From the NCBI RefSeq assembly GCF_039621855.1, contig NZ_CP155071.1, positions 1,922,001 to 1,986,000 on the forward strand: 64,000 nt of DNA, given 5' to 3'. The notes under the pieces were generated by a model that saw nothing but the letters and a program-made list of their open reading frames with translations, ran no database searches and was not told where the DNA came from. Position 1 is the first letter of the stretch, and each line of letters begins with the position of its first letter. The stretch is from Erwinia sp. HDF1-3R (GTDB lineage Bacteria; Pseudomonadota; Gammaproteobacteria; Enterobacterales; Enterobacteriaceae). The translations under genes and the position numbers were made by a program. Positions 1 to 8,898 of the stretch are shown in pieces.

Positions 1-1373
1 AGCCACCAGCCAATAGCCAGCAAAATAAACCACACCGGGGTCACCATAAGCGCTTGCCGTGTATCCTCCTGAAGCGTAAGCAGGACGAGAACAAACGCAA
101 AAAAGGCCAGGCAAACCCAGCACATTACCTTGCCAAGGGGCATCTTATAGATGGACTCTGCGTGCAGCTGCGGTCGATTTTTGCGGTAAACCAGGTACGA
201 GCAGAGAATAATGCTCCAGACAAACATAAACAGAATGGCCGACACGGTGGTGACCAGCGTAAAGACTTTCATCACGTTGGGGATCAGGTAAATCAGCGCC
301 ACGCCGCCCAGCAGACAGAAGCATGAAAAGAACAGACCGGCAGTAGGCACCGCACGGCGTGACAGTCTGCCGAAACTGCGATGCGCGGCTCCCTGTTGTG
401 CCAGGCCGTAAAGCATACGGCTGGTGGAGAAAATACCGCTGTTAGCCGAGGAGGCCGCCGAGGTCAGCACAACGAAATTAACGATACTGGCCGCCGCGGG
501 CAGACCGATAAGCATGAACATTTCCACAAACGGACTGCGATCGGCGACGACCTTATCCCACGGCGTGACCGCCATAATGACCACCAGCGAAAGCACATAA
601 AACATAATAATGCGCAGTGGAATGGCGTTGATGGCCCTTGGCAGCACCCGTTCAGGGTCCTGCGTTTCTGCCGCTGCGGTACCCACCAGTTCAATGCCGA
701 CAAAGGCGAAAATCGCTATCTGAAAGCCAGCAAAAAAGCCGCTCAGGCCTTTAGGAAACATCCCGCCGCGATCCCAGAGGTGTGTCAACGAGGCCGTTCC
801 GCCGCCGGGGGAAGGGTAGTGCATGGCAATGAGTACGATGCCGGTAACGATCAATGCAACAATGGCGACGATTTTGATAATCGCGAACCAGAACTCCATT
901 TCACCAAACAGTTTGACCGTCGCGATATTGAGCGACAGGAAAACGAAGATACAGAGCAGGGCGCTCATCCAGATTGAAAAGTCCGGGAACCAGAGCTGAA
1001 AATAGGCGCTGATCGCAACCACATCCGCAATTCCGGTTACCACCCAGCAGAACCAGTACGTCCATCCGGTAAAAAAGCCCGCCCAGGGCCCGAGCAGATC
1101 TGCTGCGAAGTCGCTAAAGGATTTGTACTCTAAATTAGAGAGCAGCAGTTCGCCCATGGCGCGCATCACGAAAAACAGCATAAAGCCGATGATCATATAC
1201 ACGAAAATGATCGACGGACCCGCCAAACTGATGGTTTTACCGGAGCCCATAAACAGGCCTGTGCCGATGGCACCGCCGATGGCAATGAGCTGGATATGTC
1301 TGTTGTTGAGGTTACGCCGGAGCTCGCCCGGCGCCTCTGATGCCTGGGGCGCGTCTTTAGATTGGTCAACCAT
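1..1373 (-). CDS. cycA: D-serine/D-alanine/glycine:H+ symporter CycA (partial)
   Basis: APC-superfamily inner-membrane amino-acid permease that imports glycine, D-alanine and D-serine with protons. The frame is open from an ATG at 1373 to the window edge, about 457 codons, so only the C-terminal few residues are missing. The N-terminus (MVDQSKDAPQ..., then GGAIGTGLFMGSGKTISLAG) and the later stretch SSANSGIFSTSRML match E. coli CycA closely, with the usual run of hydrophobic helices. The gene reads out of the window, so its downstream partner is not visible. Identity is firm from long, near-collinear similarity; substrate range is inferred from the family. Confidence 0.93.
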   Translation of the reverse strand, partial: MVDQSKDAPQASEAPGELRRNLNNRHIQLIAIGGAIGTGLFMGSGKTISLAGPSIIFVYMIIGFMLFFVMRAMGELLLSNLEYKSFSDFAADLLGPWAGFFTGWTYWFCWVVTGIADVVAISAYFQLWFPDFSIWMSALLCIFVFLSLNIATVKLFGEMEFWFAIIKIVAIVALIVTGIVLIAMHYPSPGGGTASLTHLWDRGGMFPKGLSGFFAGFQIAIFAFVGIELVGTAAAETQDPERVLPRAINAIPLRIIMFYVLSLVVIMAVTPWDKVVADRSPFVEMFMLIGLPAAASIVNFVVLTSAASSANSGIFSTSRMLYGLAQQGAAHRSFGRLSRRAVPTAGLFFSCFCLLGGVALIYLIPNVMKVFTLVTTVSAILFMFVWSIILCSYLVYRKNRPQLHAESIYKMPLGKVMCWVCLAFFAFVLVLLTLQEDTRQALMVTPVWFILLAIGWW

Positions 1374-2260
1374 AACGAAGTTATTGTCCTTTAGTGATGT
1401 TGTCTGAGCTCTGTGGGCTCTTAGTGGGTCGTTTAAAAAAGCGAATTCAGCACTACCTTAAGGTAACTCAGCTTCAGGTCGCTAATATTTTTTCATCGCG
1501 GTCAACCACGTACTGGATTCAGGGAAGCAGAATTCCGGCCTGACCTGCGTTTTGGGGCGCAAAGCTTAACGTAAAAGCGACCCGGATACAGGGAAAGTTC
1601 AGTAAAGCCCCTCCCAACTGCGCAAAAACGAGACGACATCGCTAATCCCATGTCGCAGCTTACTGTGCAGCTGCTTCTGTGCATGACAGGCTGGAAGGAA
1701 GGTGACAAAATTTCACTATAAATTAACCTTCGATATCATTAAGGCAGGGTGACGCGCATGTGAGAGCGGTAAATGTATAGCTATAATTAAGTAAAATTAA
1801 TATTATATTACCATTGAAATAAAAGCCAAATTAGCCTTTTTCTGGTATTTTATCTACATATATCAGTCAATTAAAAACACGTTTTTTCCTGTTATTATGC
1901 TTTCACCCGCGTTAAACATGAGTAAAATTATAAAAATTTATATTAATTTTTGGATTCTGACAGGGTCAGAATTATTGAATGTTTATAGGAAAAATCCTAT
2001 TCTAGGCGGGATGGCCGGTTTTTGAGAACAGGTTGGTCAGCTGAACAGCCTGGGTAGAGTGAAATGCTGCAAGGTCTTTGCCGGTCAATAATCCAGCAAA
2101 GGGCGCCGCATAAAAATGTTCATTTCGGGGTTATTATCACAGTTGTAGTTTTTATGGGATTGCAATGCGGTCTTGCTCTTTTTTATTCATTTTTTTACCC
2201 CATATTACTGTAAATAACCGGAACAGGAGGGGACAGCGACAACCCTCCGATGAGGCATTA
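1374..2260. other. AT-rich intergenic region upstream of sdiA
   Basis: About 890 bp without a convincing gene between divergent cycA and sdiA. The part from roughly 1720 to 1990 is strongly A+T-rich, as in Enterobacterales promoter or acquired DNA. An imperfect 22-bp palindrome lies at 2030-2051 (arms match 9 of 11). It should hold the divergent promoters of cycA and sdiA, but I could not assign -35/-10 boxes with confidence. Confidence 0.5.
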
Positions 2261-2983
2261 ATGATTGGCAGTAACTATTTCAGCTGGCGTAACGAAATGC
2301 GGGCTGCTTTGGATGATGTGAGCGATGCCGCCGAAATAATGTGCGTCATTGAGCAGCAGACGATTAAGCTGGGACTTAAGTTTTACGCGTTATATATCCG
2401 ACATCCGATTCCTTTTACGCGGCCAAAGACCTTTGTTTATAGTAATTATCCCAGAAAATGGGTCAGGCTTTATCAGAATGAGGACTTTGCGGCCATAGAC
2501 CCCGTTATCAATTACTGCAAGGTGCCGGGGAAAATATTTTTATGGAGTGACCCCGTTAGCTGCGGAGATAGCAGGGTACTGATGACCGCACAGGAGTACG
2601 GGATTTGCTCAGGTTTTTCCTGTTCCACCATGGCCCTCAACCGAGCCACAGGGATATTATCTATGGCATCGCACGAACCTGTTGAAAAAATAAGATTAGT
2701 GCAGGAAGATCAGCTAAAGCTCCAGCATTTAGTGGTCCTGGTGCTTGAAGCGTTACAGCGTGTAAAAGATATTTCGATGTCGGTTATGAACATGGAATTA
2801 AGCCAGCGCGAGTTGGAGATTCTAAAATGGACGGCAGAGGGTAAAACTTCAGCGGAAATATCCCTCATACTCTGTATTTCGGAAAATACCGTTAACTTCC
2901 ATCAAAAAAATATGCAAAAAAGGTTTAATGCGCCTAACCGAACCCAGGTGGCCTCCTACGCGGCTGCGATGGGATTAATCTGA
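2261..2983 (+). CDS. sdiA: LuxR-family AHL receptor, SdiA ortholog
   Basis: Cytoplasmic quorum-sensing transcription factor: N-terminal autoinducer-binding domain (about residues 1-160) and C-terminal GerE-type helix-turn-helix (about 175-240). I chose ATG 2261 over the upstream ATG 2165 because it has a GAGG five bases away and gives 240 residues, the length of E. coli SdiA. FSWR, IRHPIPFTRPK, AIDPVIN and the HTH stretch WTAEGKTSAEI...SENTVNFHQKNMQK are almost the same as in SdiA. E. coli SdiA lacks a cognate synthase, whereas here a LuxI gene follows 126 bp downstream on the same strand. Erwinia ExpR and Pantoea PhzR are described SdiA orthologs of this kind. Targets and ligand acyl chain cannot be read from sequence. 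Confidence 0.92.
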   Translation: MIGSNYFSWRNEMRAALDDVSDAAEIMCVIEQQTIKLGLKFYALYIRHPIPFTRPKTFVYSNYPRKWVRLYQNEDFAAIDPVINYCKVPGKIFLWSDPVSCGDSRVLMTAQEYGICSGFSCSTMALNRATGILSMASHEPVEKIRLVQEDQLKLQHLVVLVLEALQRVKDISMSVMNMELSQRELEILKWTAEGKTSAEISLILCISENTVNFHQKNMQKRFNAPNRTQVASYAAAMGLI

Positions 2984-2993
2984 GGGGTAATAC

Positions 2994-3013
2994 AACTACT
3001 AAATTTGGTAGTT
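2994..3013. promoter_or_regulatory. lux-box-like palindrome upstream of luxI
   Basis: A 20-bp inverted repeat, AACTACTAAATTTGGTAGTT, with 9 of 10 arm positions matching. It starts 11 bp after the sdiA stop and lies 96 bp before the synthase start. Length, dyad symmetry and position match the binding sites of LuxR-family regulators upstream of their cognate synthase genes, so it is probably where the neighbouring SdiA-type receptor acts. Binding itself is inferred. Confidence 0.7.
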
Positions 3014-3041
3014 TCGAATTGCTAATAGGTTGTCTACCCTG

Positions 3042-3065
3042 CGCTCAGGGTAACAACCCTGAGCG
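3042..3065 (+). other. leader hairpin of the AHL synthase gene
   Basis: Perfect 9-bp stem CGCTCAGGG / CCCTGAGCG around a TAACAA loop, between the lux box and the luxI start. No T-run follows, so it is not a simple intrinsic terminator. It would form in the 5' untranslated leader if transcription starts just downstream of the lux box. Role unknown; mRNA stability or attenuation are possibilities. Confidence 0.5.
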
Positions 3066-3109
3066 GGCCGTCAGGAGCGGCATCCACGAGGGAATGCGTC
3101 AGGGGAATA

Positions 3110-3733
3110 ATGATGAAAATTATACAAACAAAACTTAAGGACATGCCTTCCTCCTTACTGGTCGAATTGGGAAGCTACCGCTACAGCGTTTTTGCCAGGG
3201 GGGAAGGGTGGTCAATTCCATCACGACTCAGCACGCCTGGTCAGGAGTACGATCGCTTTGACCGCTCAGACGTGACATGGCTGATTGCCTGGACGGCTCA
3301 GCATGGCATCTGTGGCTGCGCCCGACTGATGGAGTGGCATGAGCCAGAGGCCAGCCTGGCCTCGGAGAGTAGAAGCAGTAAAAACCCGCTGCCGGCCTGG
3401 GAAATGTCGCGGTTTTCAGCCCGACTTGAAATCGATTCGGAGCTACCGCTGAGTATTTTGTGGCACTGCGTCCAGCTGGCAGAACAGTCAGGGATCCGCT
3501 TTCTCTATAGTGCGGCAACGCCTATGCTGGAGCATATGTTCGAGAAAAATCAGGTGGTCTATGAGCCACTGACGGCGGGCGTCATCCAGTCTGAAGACAA
3601 CCTTTTCGCCGTACGCATTCCCGTTCAGCAGCCCCACCTTGCGGAGAAGTTTCGCGGCGCGCGGCGCTTCAGCCCGGAGGAAGTACTGCCCACGCTGGGC
3701 GTTTCCGTTAGCTGGGGTTCCAGGGGGCGCTAG
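3110..3733 (+). CDS. Acyl-homoserine-lactone synthase (LuxI family)
   Basis: Makes the N-acyl-homoserine lactone signal from S-adenosylmethionine and an acyl carrier. The 207-residue protein carries the invariant family residues: R24, F28, W34, the EYDRFD stretch (D48, D51), an Arg in GCARLMEW, and the EMSRF motif. Two ATGs lie in tandem (3110 and 3113) behind AGGGGA, and the second has the better spacing. It follows sdiA in tandem and its promoter region holds a lux box, suggesting positive feedback. Its stop codon overlaps that of convergent ydgC. It probably corresponds to ExpI of Erwinia or PhzI of Pantoea; acyl-chain length cannot be predicted. Confidence 0.93.
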   Translation: MMKIIQTKLKDMPSSLLVELGSYRYSVFARGEGWSIPSRLSTPGQEYDRFDRSDVTWLIAWTAQHGICGCARLMEWHEPEASLASESRSSKNPLPAWEMSRFSARLEIDSELPLSILWHCVQLAEQSGIRFLYSAATPMLEHMFEKNQVVYEPLTAGVIQSEDNLFAVRIPVQQPHLAEKFRGARRFSPEEVLPTLGVSVSWGSRGR

Positions 3734-4068
3734 CCCTGGAATTTTGCCCACAGCGAAATCAGCACGCCGGCAGCTACGCACCAGCACAACACGCCGCTGC
3801 CTAACGCCACAGGCAGCCGCATGAATCCCGTAAAGTACCAAAGGGAAAGCAGATAGATAAAGTAGGGAATAATCGCCCACATGCCAAATATCAGGGTAGT
3901 GCGCAATGCCTGAACACCACGTTCACTGCCCACGATATAATGTGCAATCAGCGCAAAGGTAGGGAAAAGAGGCAGGAGCCCTGCAATATAATAGCTGCGC
4001 GTTTTAGACAGGATGCCGATCAGCACCACAACCAGCGCGCCCAATAACGCCTTAAAGAGTAAGCCCAT
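3730..4068 (-). CDS. ydgC: GlpM-family inner-membrane protein YdgC
   Basis: Small integral membrane protein of 112 residues with about four hydrophobic helices. It is nearly collinear with E. coli YdgC (MGLLFKALLGALVVVLIG..., YYIAGLLPLFPTFALIAHY, YFTGFMRLP). The biochemical role is unknown; the family name comes from Pseudomonas GlpM, linked to alginate production. An AGGAAAC ribosome-binding site precedes ATG 4068. The stop codon shares the CTAG at 3730-3733 with the stop of the convergent AHL synthase gene. In E. coli ydgC sits elsewhere, so its position here is a rearrangement. Confidence 0.85.
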   Translation of the reverse strand: MGLLFKALLGALVVVLIGILSKTRSYYIAGLLPLFPTFALIAHYIVGSERGVQALRTTLIFGMWAIIPYFIYLLSLWYFTGFMRLPVALGSGVLCWCVAAGVLISLWAKFQG

Positions 4069-4088
4069 TGTTTCCTGTATTCTCTATG

Positions 4089-4117
4089 AAAAAAACCCAC
4101 AATCTAACATTCGTGGG
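4089..4117 (-). terminator. Rho-independent terminator after yecF
   Basis: On the minus strand a CCCAC(G)AA / TTGTGGG stem with a seven-base loop is followed by seven T residues. It lies 34 bp downstream of the yecF stop and just before ydgC, separating the two minus-strand genes. Confidence 0.7.
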
Positions 4118-4150
4118 CGAAAATCAATGGGCTGAGAATAGGATTATCCG

Positions 4151-4375
4151 TTACTGGCGATAAGCCTGCTTGATCTGCTTGATGGTGCCGCTGAACACTT
4201 CAGCCTGCTCTTCATCGGTTAACTGATTAATGTACCTTTCCATATTGATAATGACTTTACCGGCATCAGCCTGGCCCATACCCTTTAACATAAATGTCAC
4301 CAGTGCTTTCATACATGCCACTTCTTTGGCCAGAGTTTCAGTTTCTTCGCTGGTTGAAAAGTCTGTATTGCTCAT
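4151..4375 (-). CDS. yecF: YecF (DUF2594) small protein
   Basis: A 74-residue acidic, probably cytoplasmic protein without membrane segments. It resembles the conserved YecF/DUF2594 protein found beside sdiA and uvrY in Enterobacterales (FMLKGMGQADAGKVIINME, ITDEEQ-like helix). Function is unknown. AAGGAAAAATC precedes ATG 4375. It is divergent from uvrY, and its presence supports this being the ancestral sdiA locus. Confidence 0.8.
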   Translation of the reverse strand: MSNTDFSTSEETETLAKEVACMKALVTFMLKGMGQADAGKVIINMERYINQLTDEEQAEVFSGTIKQIKQAYRQ

Positions 4376-4614
4376 GATTTTTCCTTATAAGTCATCTCAA
4401 CTTCACCGGCCCGACAGCTGCCGCTGGTACTGTAAACTGGTAACAAGTATACCACATAAGAAACGCCCGCGATCGCCTCGGGGAGCGGACCGCCGTAAAT
4501 TTCATCCGCGGGATATGTCAATTTTTTCTGTTCTATCGGGGGTTAAAAGAGGTAAGATCGTCCATCGGAAAATCCCTAAATACCGTAGCTGATATCCCCT
4601 TTTGGAGAGAACCC

Positions 4615-5274
4615 TTGATAAGCGTTCTGCTTGTAGATGACCATGAACTTGTCCGCGCGGGCATCCGCCGCATACTGGAAGACATCAAAGGTTTTCAGGT
4701 GGTGGGTGAATCCAACTGTGGCGAAGATGCGGTGAAATGGTGCCGTGTAAACAGCGCAGATATCGTGCTAATGGACATGAATATGCCTGGCATCGGCGGT
4801 CTTGAAGCTACACGTAAAATCGTGCGCTACAATCCCGATATCAAAATTATCATGCTCACTATACATACCGAAAACCCTCTGCCTGCGCGAGTCATGCAGG
4901 CCGGGGCAGCGGGCTATCTGAGTAAAGGTGCGGCCCCTCAGGAAGTGGTCAATGCTATTCGTTCCGTCAATGCCGGGCAGCGCTATATCGCCTCTGATAT
5001 CGCCCAGCAGATGGCGTTAAGCCAGATTGAACCTCAGAAAACGGATTCCCCCTTCGATAGTTTGTCGGAACGTGAATTACAGATTATGCTGATGATCACA
5101 CGGGGTCAAAAAGTGGCAGATATTTCAGAGCAGCTGAGCCTGAGCCCCAAAACAGTTAACAGCTACCGCTACCGGATGTTCAGTAAGCTCAACATCAGCG
5201 GTGACGTAGAGTTAACGCATCTGGCCATTCGCCATGGCCTGTTTAATCCGGAGTCGTTGATCAGTAGTGAATGA
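4615..5274 (+). CDS. uvrY: Response regulator UvrY (GacA)
   Basis: NarL/FixJ-type response regulator, partner of the BarA sensor kinase. It activates the Csr small RNAs that control carbon flux, motility and virulence. The 219-residue protein has an N-terminal receiver with phosphoacceptor D54 (VLMDMNMPG) and a C-terminal LuxR-type HTH ([10 protein letters not shown]...[17 protein letters not shown]). The start is TTG at 4615 behind GGAGAG, and aligns with the TTG start of E. coli uvrY. It overlaps uvrC by 8 bp, as in the conserved uvrY-uvrC-pgsA operon. Its closeness to the quorum-sensing pair is a conserved neighbourhood and does not prove regulation. Confidence 0.96.
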   Translation: MISVLLVDDHELVRAGIRRILEDIKGFQVVGESNCGEDAVKWCRVNSADIVLMDMNMPGIGGLEATRKIVRYNPDIKIIMLTIHTENPLPARVMQAGAAGYLSKGAAPQEVVNAIRSVNAGQRYIASDIAQQMALSQIEPQKTDSPFDSLSERELQIMLMITRGQKVADISEQLSLSPKTVNSYRYRMFSKLNISGDVELTHLAIRHGLFNPESLISSE

Positions 5275-7099
5275 TGTATTTGATGCTAAAACCTTCCTGA
5301 AGTCTGTGACCAGCCAGCCCGGCGTCTACCGTATGTATGATGCAGGCGAAACGGTTATCTATGTCGGAAAAGCCAAAGATCTTAAAAAGCGTCTCTCAAG
5401 CTACTTTCGCGGCAACCTCGGGAGCCGTAAAACGGAAGCGCTGGTTGACAGCATTCGTCAGATTGATGTCACGGTAACGCACACAGAAACCGAAGCGTTA
5501 CTCCTCGAACATAACTACATCAAGCTGTATCAGCCTCGCTACAACGTGCTGCTGCGGGATGATAAGTCTTACCCCTATATTTTCCTTAGTGCGGATGCCC
5601 ATCCACGCCTGGCCAGTCATCGCGGTGCAAAACATGCGAAAGGTGAATACTTCGGCCCTTTCCCAAATGGTTACGCGGTGCGTGAAACCCTCTCGCTGCT
5701 ACAGAAAATATTCCCGGTCAGGCAGTGTGAAAATAACGTCTACCGCAATCGCTCCCGTCCCTGCCTGCAATATCAAATCGGACGCTGCCTGGGACCGTGC
5801 GTGGCAGGCCTGGTGTCGGAAGAGGAATACGCGCAGCAAATTTCCTGGGTGCGGCTCTTTTTATCCGGTAAGGACGATCAGGTCCTTAATCAGCTGGTCG
5901 CACGGATGGAGCAGGCCAGCCGCGATCTCAAATTTGAGGAAGCGGGGCGGCTACGCGACCAGATCCAGGCGGTGCGACGCGTCACTGAAAAGCAGTTCGT
6001 CTCCAATAATGGCGACGATCTGGATGTTATCGGCGTGGCTTTTGACTCGGGTATGGCCTGCCTGCACGTCCTCTTTATCCGCCAGGGAAAGGTTCTGGGC
6101 AGCCGCAGCTATTTCCCGAAAATACCCGGCGGCACCGAGATGGCCGAAGTGGTGCAGACATTTGTTGGACAGTTTTATTTGCAGGGTAGCCAGGCCCGCA
6201 CGCTTCCTTCCGATATTCTGCTGGACTTCACCCTGCCTGAAAAGGATCTGCTGGCCGAGTCGCTGACCACCCTTGCCGGACGGCGGGTGACCATCCAAAG
6301 CCGTCCGCGAGGCGATCGTGCCCGCTACCTTAAGCTGGCGCGCACTAACGCCAGCACCGCATTGGTCAGCCGTCTCTCGCAGCAGTCGACGATTCACCAG
6401 CGGCTTCACGCGCTGGCGACGGTGCTTAAGCTGCCGGAAATTAACCGCATGGAGTGCTTTGATATCAGCCATACCATGGGCGAACAGACCATTGCCTCCT
6501 GCGTGGTTTTTGACAGTAATGGTCCGCTGCGTGCGGAGTACCGCCGTTACAATATTACGGGCATCACACCGGGCGATGATTACGCGGCAATGAATCAGGT
6601 GCTGCGTCGGCGATACGGTAAAGCCATTGAAGAGAATAAAATTCCGGACGTGATTCTTATCGACGGCGGCAAGGGTCAGTTAGGACAGGCCAAAACGGTT
6701 TTTGCGGAGCTGGATGTGGAGTGGGACAAGAGAAAGCCAATTCTGCTGGGGATTGCCAAGGGAACCGATCGTAAGGCCGGGCTGGAAACGCTGTTCTTCG
6801 AGCCAGAAGGCGAGGGGTTCTCTCTGCCCCCTGACTCTCCGGCGCTGCACGTGCTTCAGCATATCCGTGACGATTCTCACAATCATGCCATCACCGGGCA
6901 TCGTAACAAGCGTGCTAAGGTCAAAAATACCAGCGCACTGGAAACGATTGAGGGCATTGGTCCGAAACGCCGCCAGCAGTTGCTGAAATACATGGGCGGC
7001 CTCCAGCCCCTGATGAATGCGTCGGTGGACGAAATCGCCAGGGTGCCGGGGATTTCGCAGTTACTGGCGGAGAAAATCTTTTATTCGCTGAAACACTAA
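5267..7099 (+). CDS. uvrC: Excinuclease ABC subunit C
   Basis: Dual-incision nuclease of nucleotide excision repair, acting with UvrA and UvrB in the cytoplasm. The 610-residue protein has an N-terminal GIY-YIG nuclease domain (PGVYRMYD...[13 protein letters not shown]), a Cys cluster (CENN...[13 protein letters not shown]), a UvrB-interacting UVR motif near residues 205-240, an RNase H-like second nuclease ([29 protein letters not shown]), and a C-terminal helix-hairpin-helix ([24 protein letters not shown]). It starts at GTG 5267 inside the end of uvrY, suggesting translational coupling. Full length and intact. Confidence 0.97.
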   Translation: MNDVFDAKTFLKSVTSQPGVYRMYDAGETVIYVGKAKDLKKRLSSYFRGNLGSRKTEALVDSIRQIDVTVTHTETEALLLEHNYIKLYQPRYNVLLRDDKSYPYIFLSADAHPRLASHRGAKHAKGEYFGPFPNGYAVRETLSLLQKIFPVRQCENNVYRNRSRPCLQYQIGRCLGPCVAGLVSEEEYAQQISWVRLFLSGKDDQVLNQLVARMEQASRDLKFEEAGRLRDQIQAVRRVTEKQFVSNNGDDLDVIGVAFDSGMACLHVLFIRQGKVLGSRSYFPKIPGGTEMAEVVQTFVGQFYLQGSQARTLPSDILLDFTLPEKDLLAESLTTLAGRRVTIQSRPRGDRARYLKLARTNASTALVSRLSQQSTIHQRLHALATVLKLPEINRMECFDISHTMGEQTIASCVVFDSNGPLRAEYRRYNITGITPGDDYAAMNQVLRRRYGKAIEENKIPDVILIDGGKGQLGQAKTVFAELDVEWDKRKPILLGIAKGTDRKAGLETLFFEPEGEGFSLPPDSPALHVLQHIRDDSHNHAITGHRNKRAKVKNTSALETIEGIGPKRRQQLLKYMGGLQPLMNASVDEIARVPGISQLLAEKIFYSLKH

Positions 7100-7170
7100 G
7101 CATTGCAACGGTCCGGGCAATGTAGGAACATAGGGACAAATTCTACCCTGCCCAGACAGTTAGCGTACCT

Positions 7171-7719
7171 ATGCATTTTAACATTCCGACCTTACTTACT
7201 CTGTTTCGTGTCGTTTTGATTCCGTTCTTTGTGTTGGCATTCTACCTGCCATTTCAATGGGCTCCGCTGGCTTGCGCGCTTATTTTTATCGTGGCGGCCA
7301 TCACTGACTGGTTCGATGGCTACCTTGCCCGACGCCTGAAACAGACCACCCGCTTTGGCGCGTTCCTCGATCCCGTGGCGGATAAAGTGATGGTGGCAAT
7401 TGCCCTGGTGCTGGTGGCCGAACACTTCCACGCCTGGTGGGTTACGCTGCCCGCAGCAACGATGATCGCACGTGAAATTATCATCTCTGCCCTGCGCGAA
7501 TGGATGGCAGAAATAGGCAAGCGCAGTAGCGTGGCCGTTTCATGGATCGGTAAAGTCAAAACCACCGCCCAGATGCTCTCTCTCTTTGCGCTGCTCTGGC
7601 GCTATGACAGCACCGTTATTGGCATTGGCGTGGTCGCGCTGTATATCGCTGCGGTGCTGACTTTTTGGTCGATGTTCCAGTATCTCAACGCTGCGCGCGG
7701 TGATTTGTTCGAACGGTGA
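7171..7719 (+). CDS. pgsA: Phosphatidylglycerophosphate synthase
   Basis: CDP-diacylglycerol:glycerol-3-phosphate 3-phosphatidyltransferase, the committed step to phosphatidylglycerol and cardiolipin in the inner membrane. The 182-residue protein has the CDP-alcohol phosphotransferase signature D-G-x2-A-R-x8-G-x3-D-x3-D, visible as DGYLARR...[10 protein letters not shown], and several membrane helices. It is nearly collinear with E. coli PgsA (182 residues). It lies 71 bp after uvrC, and a small inverted repeat CATTGC/GCAATG at 7101-7122 sits between them. The tRNA cluster follows, as in E. coli. Confidence 0.97.
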   Translation: MHFNIPTLLTLFRVVLIPFFVLAFYLPFQWAPLACALIFIVAAITDWFDGYLARRLKQTTRFGAFLDPVADKVMVAIALVLVAEHFHAWWVTLPAATMIAREIIISALREWMAEIGKRSSVAVSWIGKVKTTAQMLSLFALLWRYDSTVIGIGVVALYIAAVLTFWSMFQYLNAARGDLFER

Positions 7720-7769
7720 TCGATACGATTTAAAAAGCAGCAAACGGATAAAATATGAGGATAATTTTA

Positions 7770-7797
7770 TTGACTCATTTCTCCAGGTCAGTAGAAT
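7770..7797 (+). promoter_or_regulatory. Sigma-70 promoter of the tRNA cluster
   Basis: TTGACT (7770-7775), a 16-bp spacer and TAGAAT (7792-7797), followed by a G+C-rich discriminator GCAACGC. This is a typical strong stable-RNA promoter, about 80 bp upstream of the tRNA-Gly 5' end. Confidence 0.75.
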
Positions 7798-7877
7798 GCA
7801 ACGCATCGAAAGGCAGTCAGGCTGCCAGAAGATAAAATAAATCAGCATGTTCTGTGAAGCTGGCAGAAATGATGAAG

Positions 7878-7953
<76 letters not shown>

Positions 7954-7996
7954 AATTCAGCCTGTCAGGTAGAGCCTGGTGGCTAAGCAAGATTAA

Positions 7997-8070
7997 GGCG
8001 CGTTGGCAGAGTGGCCATGCAGCGGATTGCAAATCCGTGAACCTCGGTTCGACTCCGGGACGCGCCTCCA
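7997..8070 (+). tRNA. cysT: tRNA-Cys (GCA)
   Basis: A 74-base gene. Acceptor GGCGCGT pairs with ACGCGCC, the anticodon loop ATTGCAAAT contains GCA, the T-arm is GTTCGACTC, and CCA is encoded. It lies 43 bp after tRNA-Gly. Confidence 0.97.
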
Positions 8071-8081
8071 CTTTACACCCT

Positions 8082-8167
8082 GCCCGGGTGGTGAAATCGG
8101 TAGACACAAGGGATTTAAAATCCCTCGGCTTATGGCTGTGCGGGTTCAAGTCCCGCCCCGGGCACCA
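8082..8167 (+). tRNA. leuZ: tRNA-Leu (TAA)
   Basis: An 86-base class II tRNA with acceptor GCCCGGG/CCCGGGC, anticodon loop ATTTAAAAT (TAA), a long variable arm CTCGGCTTATGGCTGTG, T-arm GTTCAAGTC and encoded CCA. It lies 11 bp after tRNA-Cys. A truncated integrase lies just downstream and points toward it, so its 3' end was probably an integration site. Confidence 0.97.
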
Positions 8168-8222
8168 TACTTTTACTACCGATTAAACGAATAAAATCAA
8201 AGCAATAAGCAGTGATGTCGTA

Positions 8223-8244
8223 ACCGCCCAAGGGCGGTTTTTTT
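8223..8244 (+). terminator. Terminator of the tRNA operon
   Basis: ACCGCCC-AA-GGGCGGT stem followed directly by a run of T residues, 55 bp after tRNA-Leu. Classic intrinsic terminator. Confidence 0.85.
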
Positions 8245-8281
8245 GTGTCTGCCATTTATTTCCTAATATCACTTCCTAATA

Positions 8282-8872
8282 TCATGCGTTCTTTTTCTGA
8301 CCACCAACCACCGGAACAACCACGATTTTACGGTCGTAGGTAGCAGTTTGCTCGATGTTCTTATGCCCAGTGATGGCTCTCTTTTCATAGAGGTCACCTT
8401 CAAGATCAGATACGCCTTTTGCCTTCAGGTCATGGAAGGTGAAATCGAATAGCAACTCAGGGAATTTTTTCCTGGCCTCTTCCCGTGCCGCACTCCAGCG
8501 ACTATTAAACCCGTCACGTGTATATCCCGAGCCGTTTGGCTGGTGGATAATGAAGATACTACTCATCCCCGGCTTTAGCGGTAACTGCCCCGCCAAGTTG
8601 ATTGCTGACATAAAGCGAGGGGACCAGCCCTTTATTTGGGCAACACCAGTTTTGCTTTGCTTAATTAAAATGCCTTCCTCCATTATCTGACTTTTTTTCA
8701 TGGAAAGCACATCAGCTTGTCGGGCGCAGCACAGGTAAGCCAGCTCCATAGCTATTTTCACAATATCCGGCGCACACGAATACACAGCTTGATACTCAGC
8801 ATCCGTAACGTAACGGTCACGTGACTCTTCCTTGAACTTCTTAACCCCTTTAGTTGGATTGCCCTTCACCAT
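8282..8872 (-). pseudogene. Truncated tyrosine recombinase (phage integrase), C-terminal part
   Basis: The 196 remaining codons cover the catalytic domain of a phage-type tyrosine integrase: first Arg in CCARQADVL, Lys in KQSKTGVAQ, HDLKAKG (the HxxR box with Lys, a variant found in some prophage integrases), TGHKN and the nucleophile Tyr in TATYDRK. Integrases of this type are normally near 340 residues. The N-terminal arm-binding and core-binding domains are missing, and an in-frame TGA lies two codons upstream of the first ATG. It faces tRNA-Leu as expected for an attL-proximal int gene. Probably inactive. Confidence 0.85.
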
Positions 8873-8898
8873 GCCTCATTCACACCCGCTTATTCGAT

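Noticed and set aside
2030..2051. Imperfect 22-bp palindrome upstream of sdiA
   Set aside because: Only 9 of 11 arm positions match, and its arms differ from the better dyad at 2994-3013; not enough to call a second lux box.
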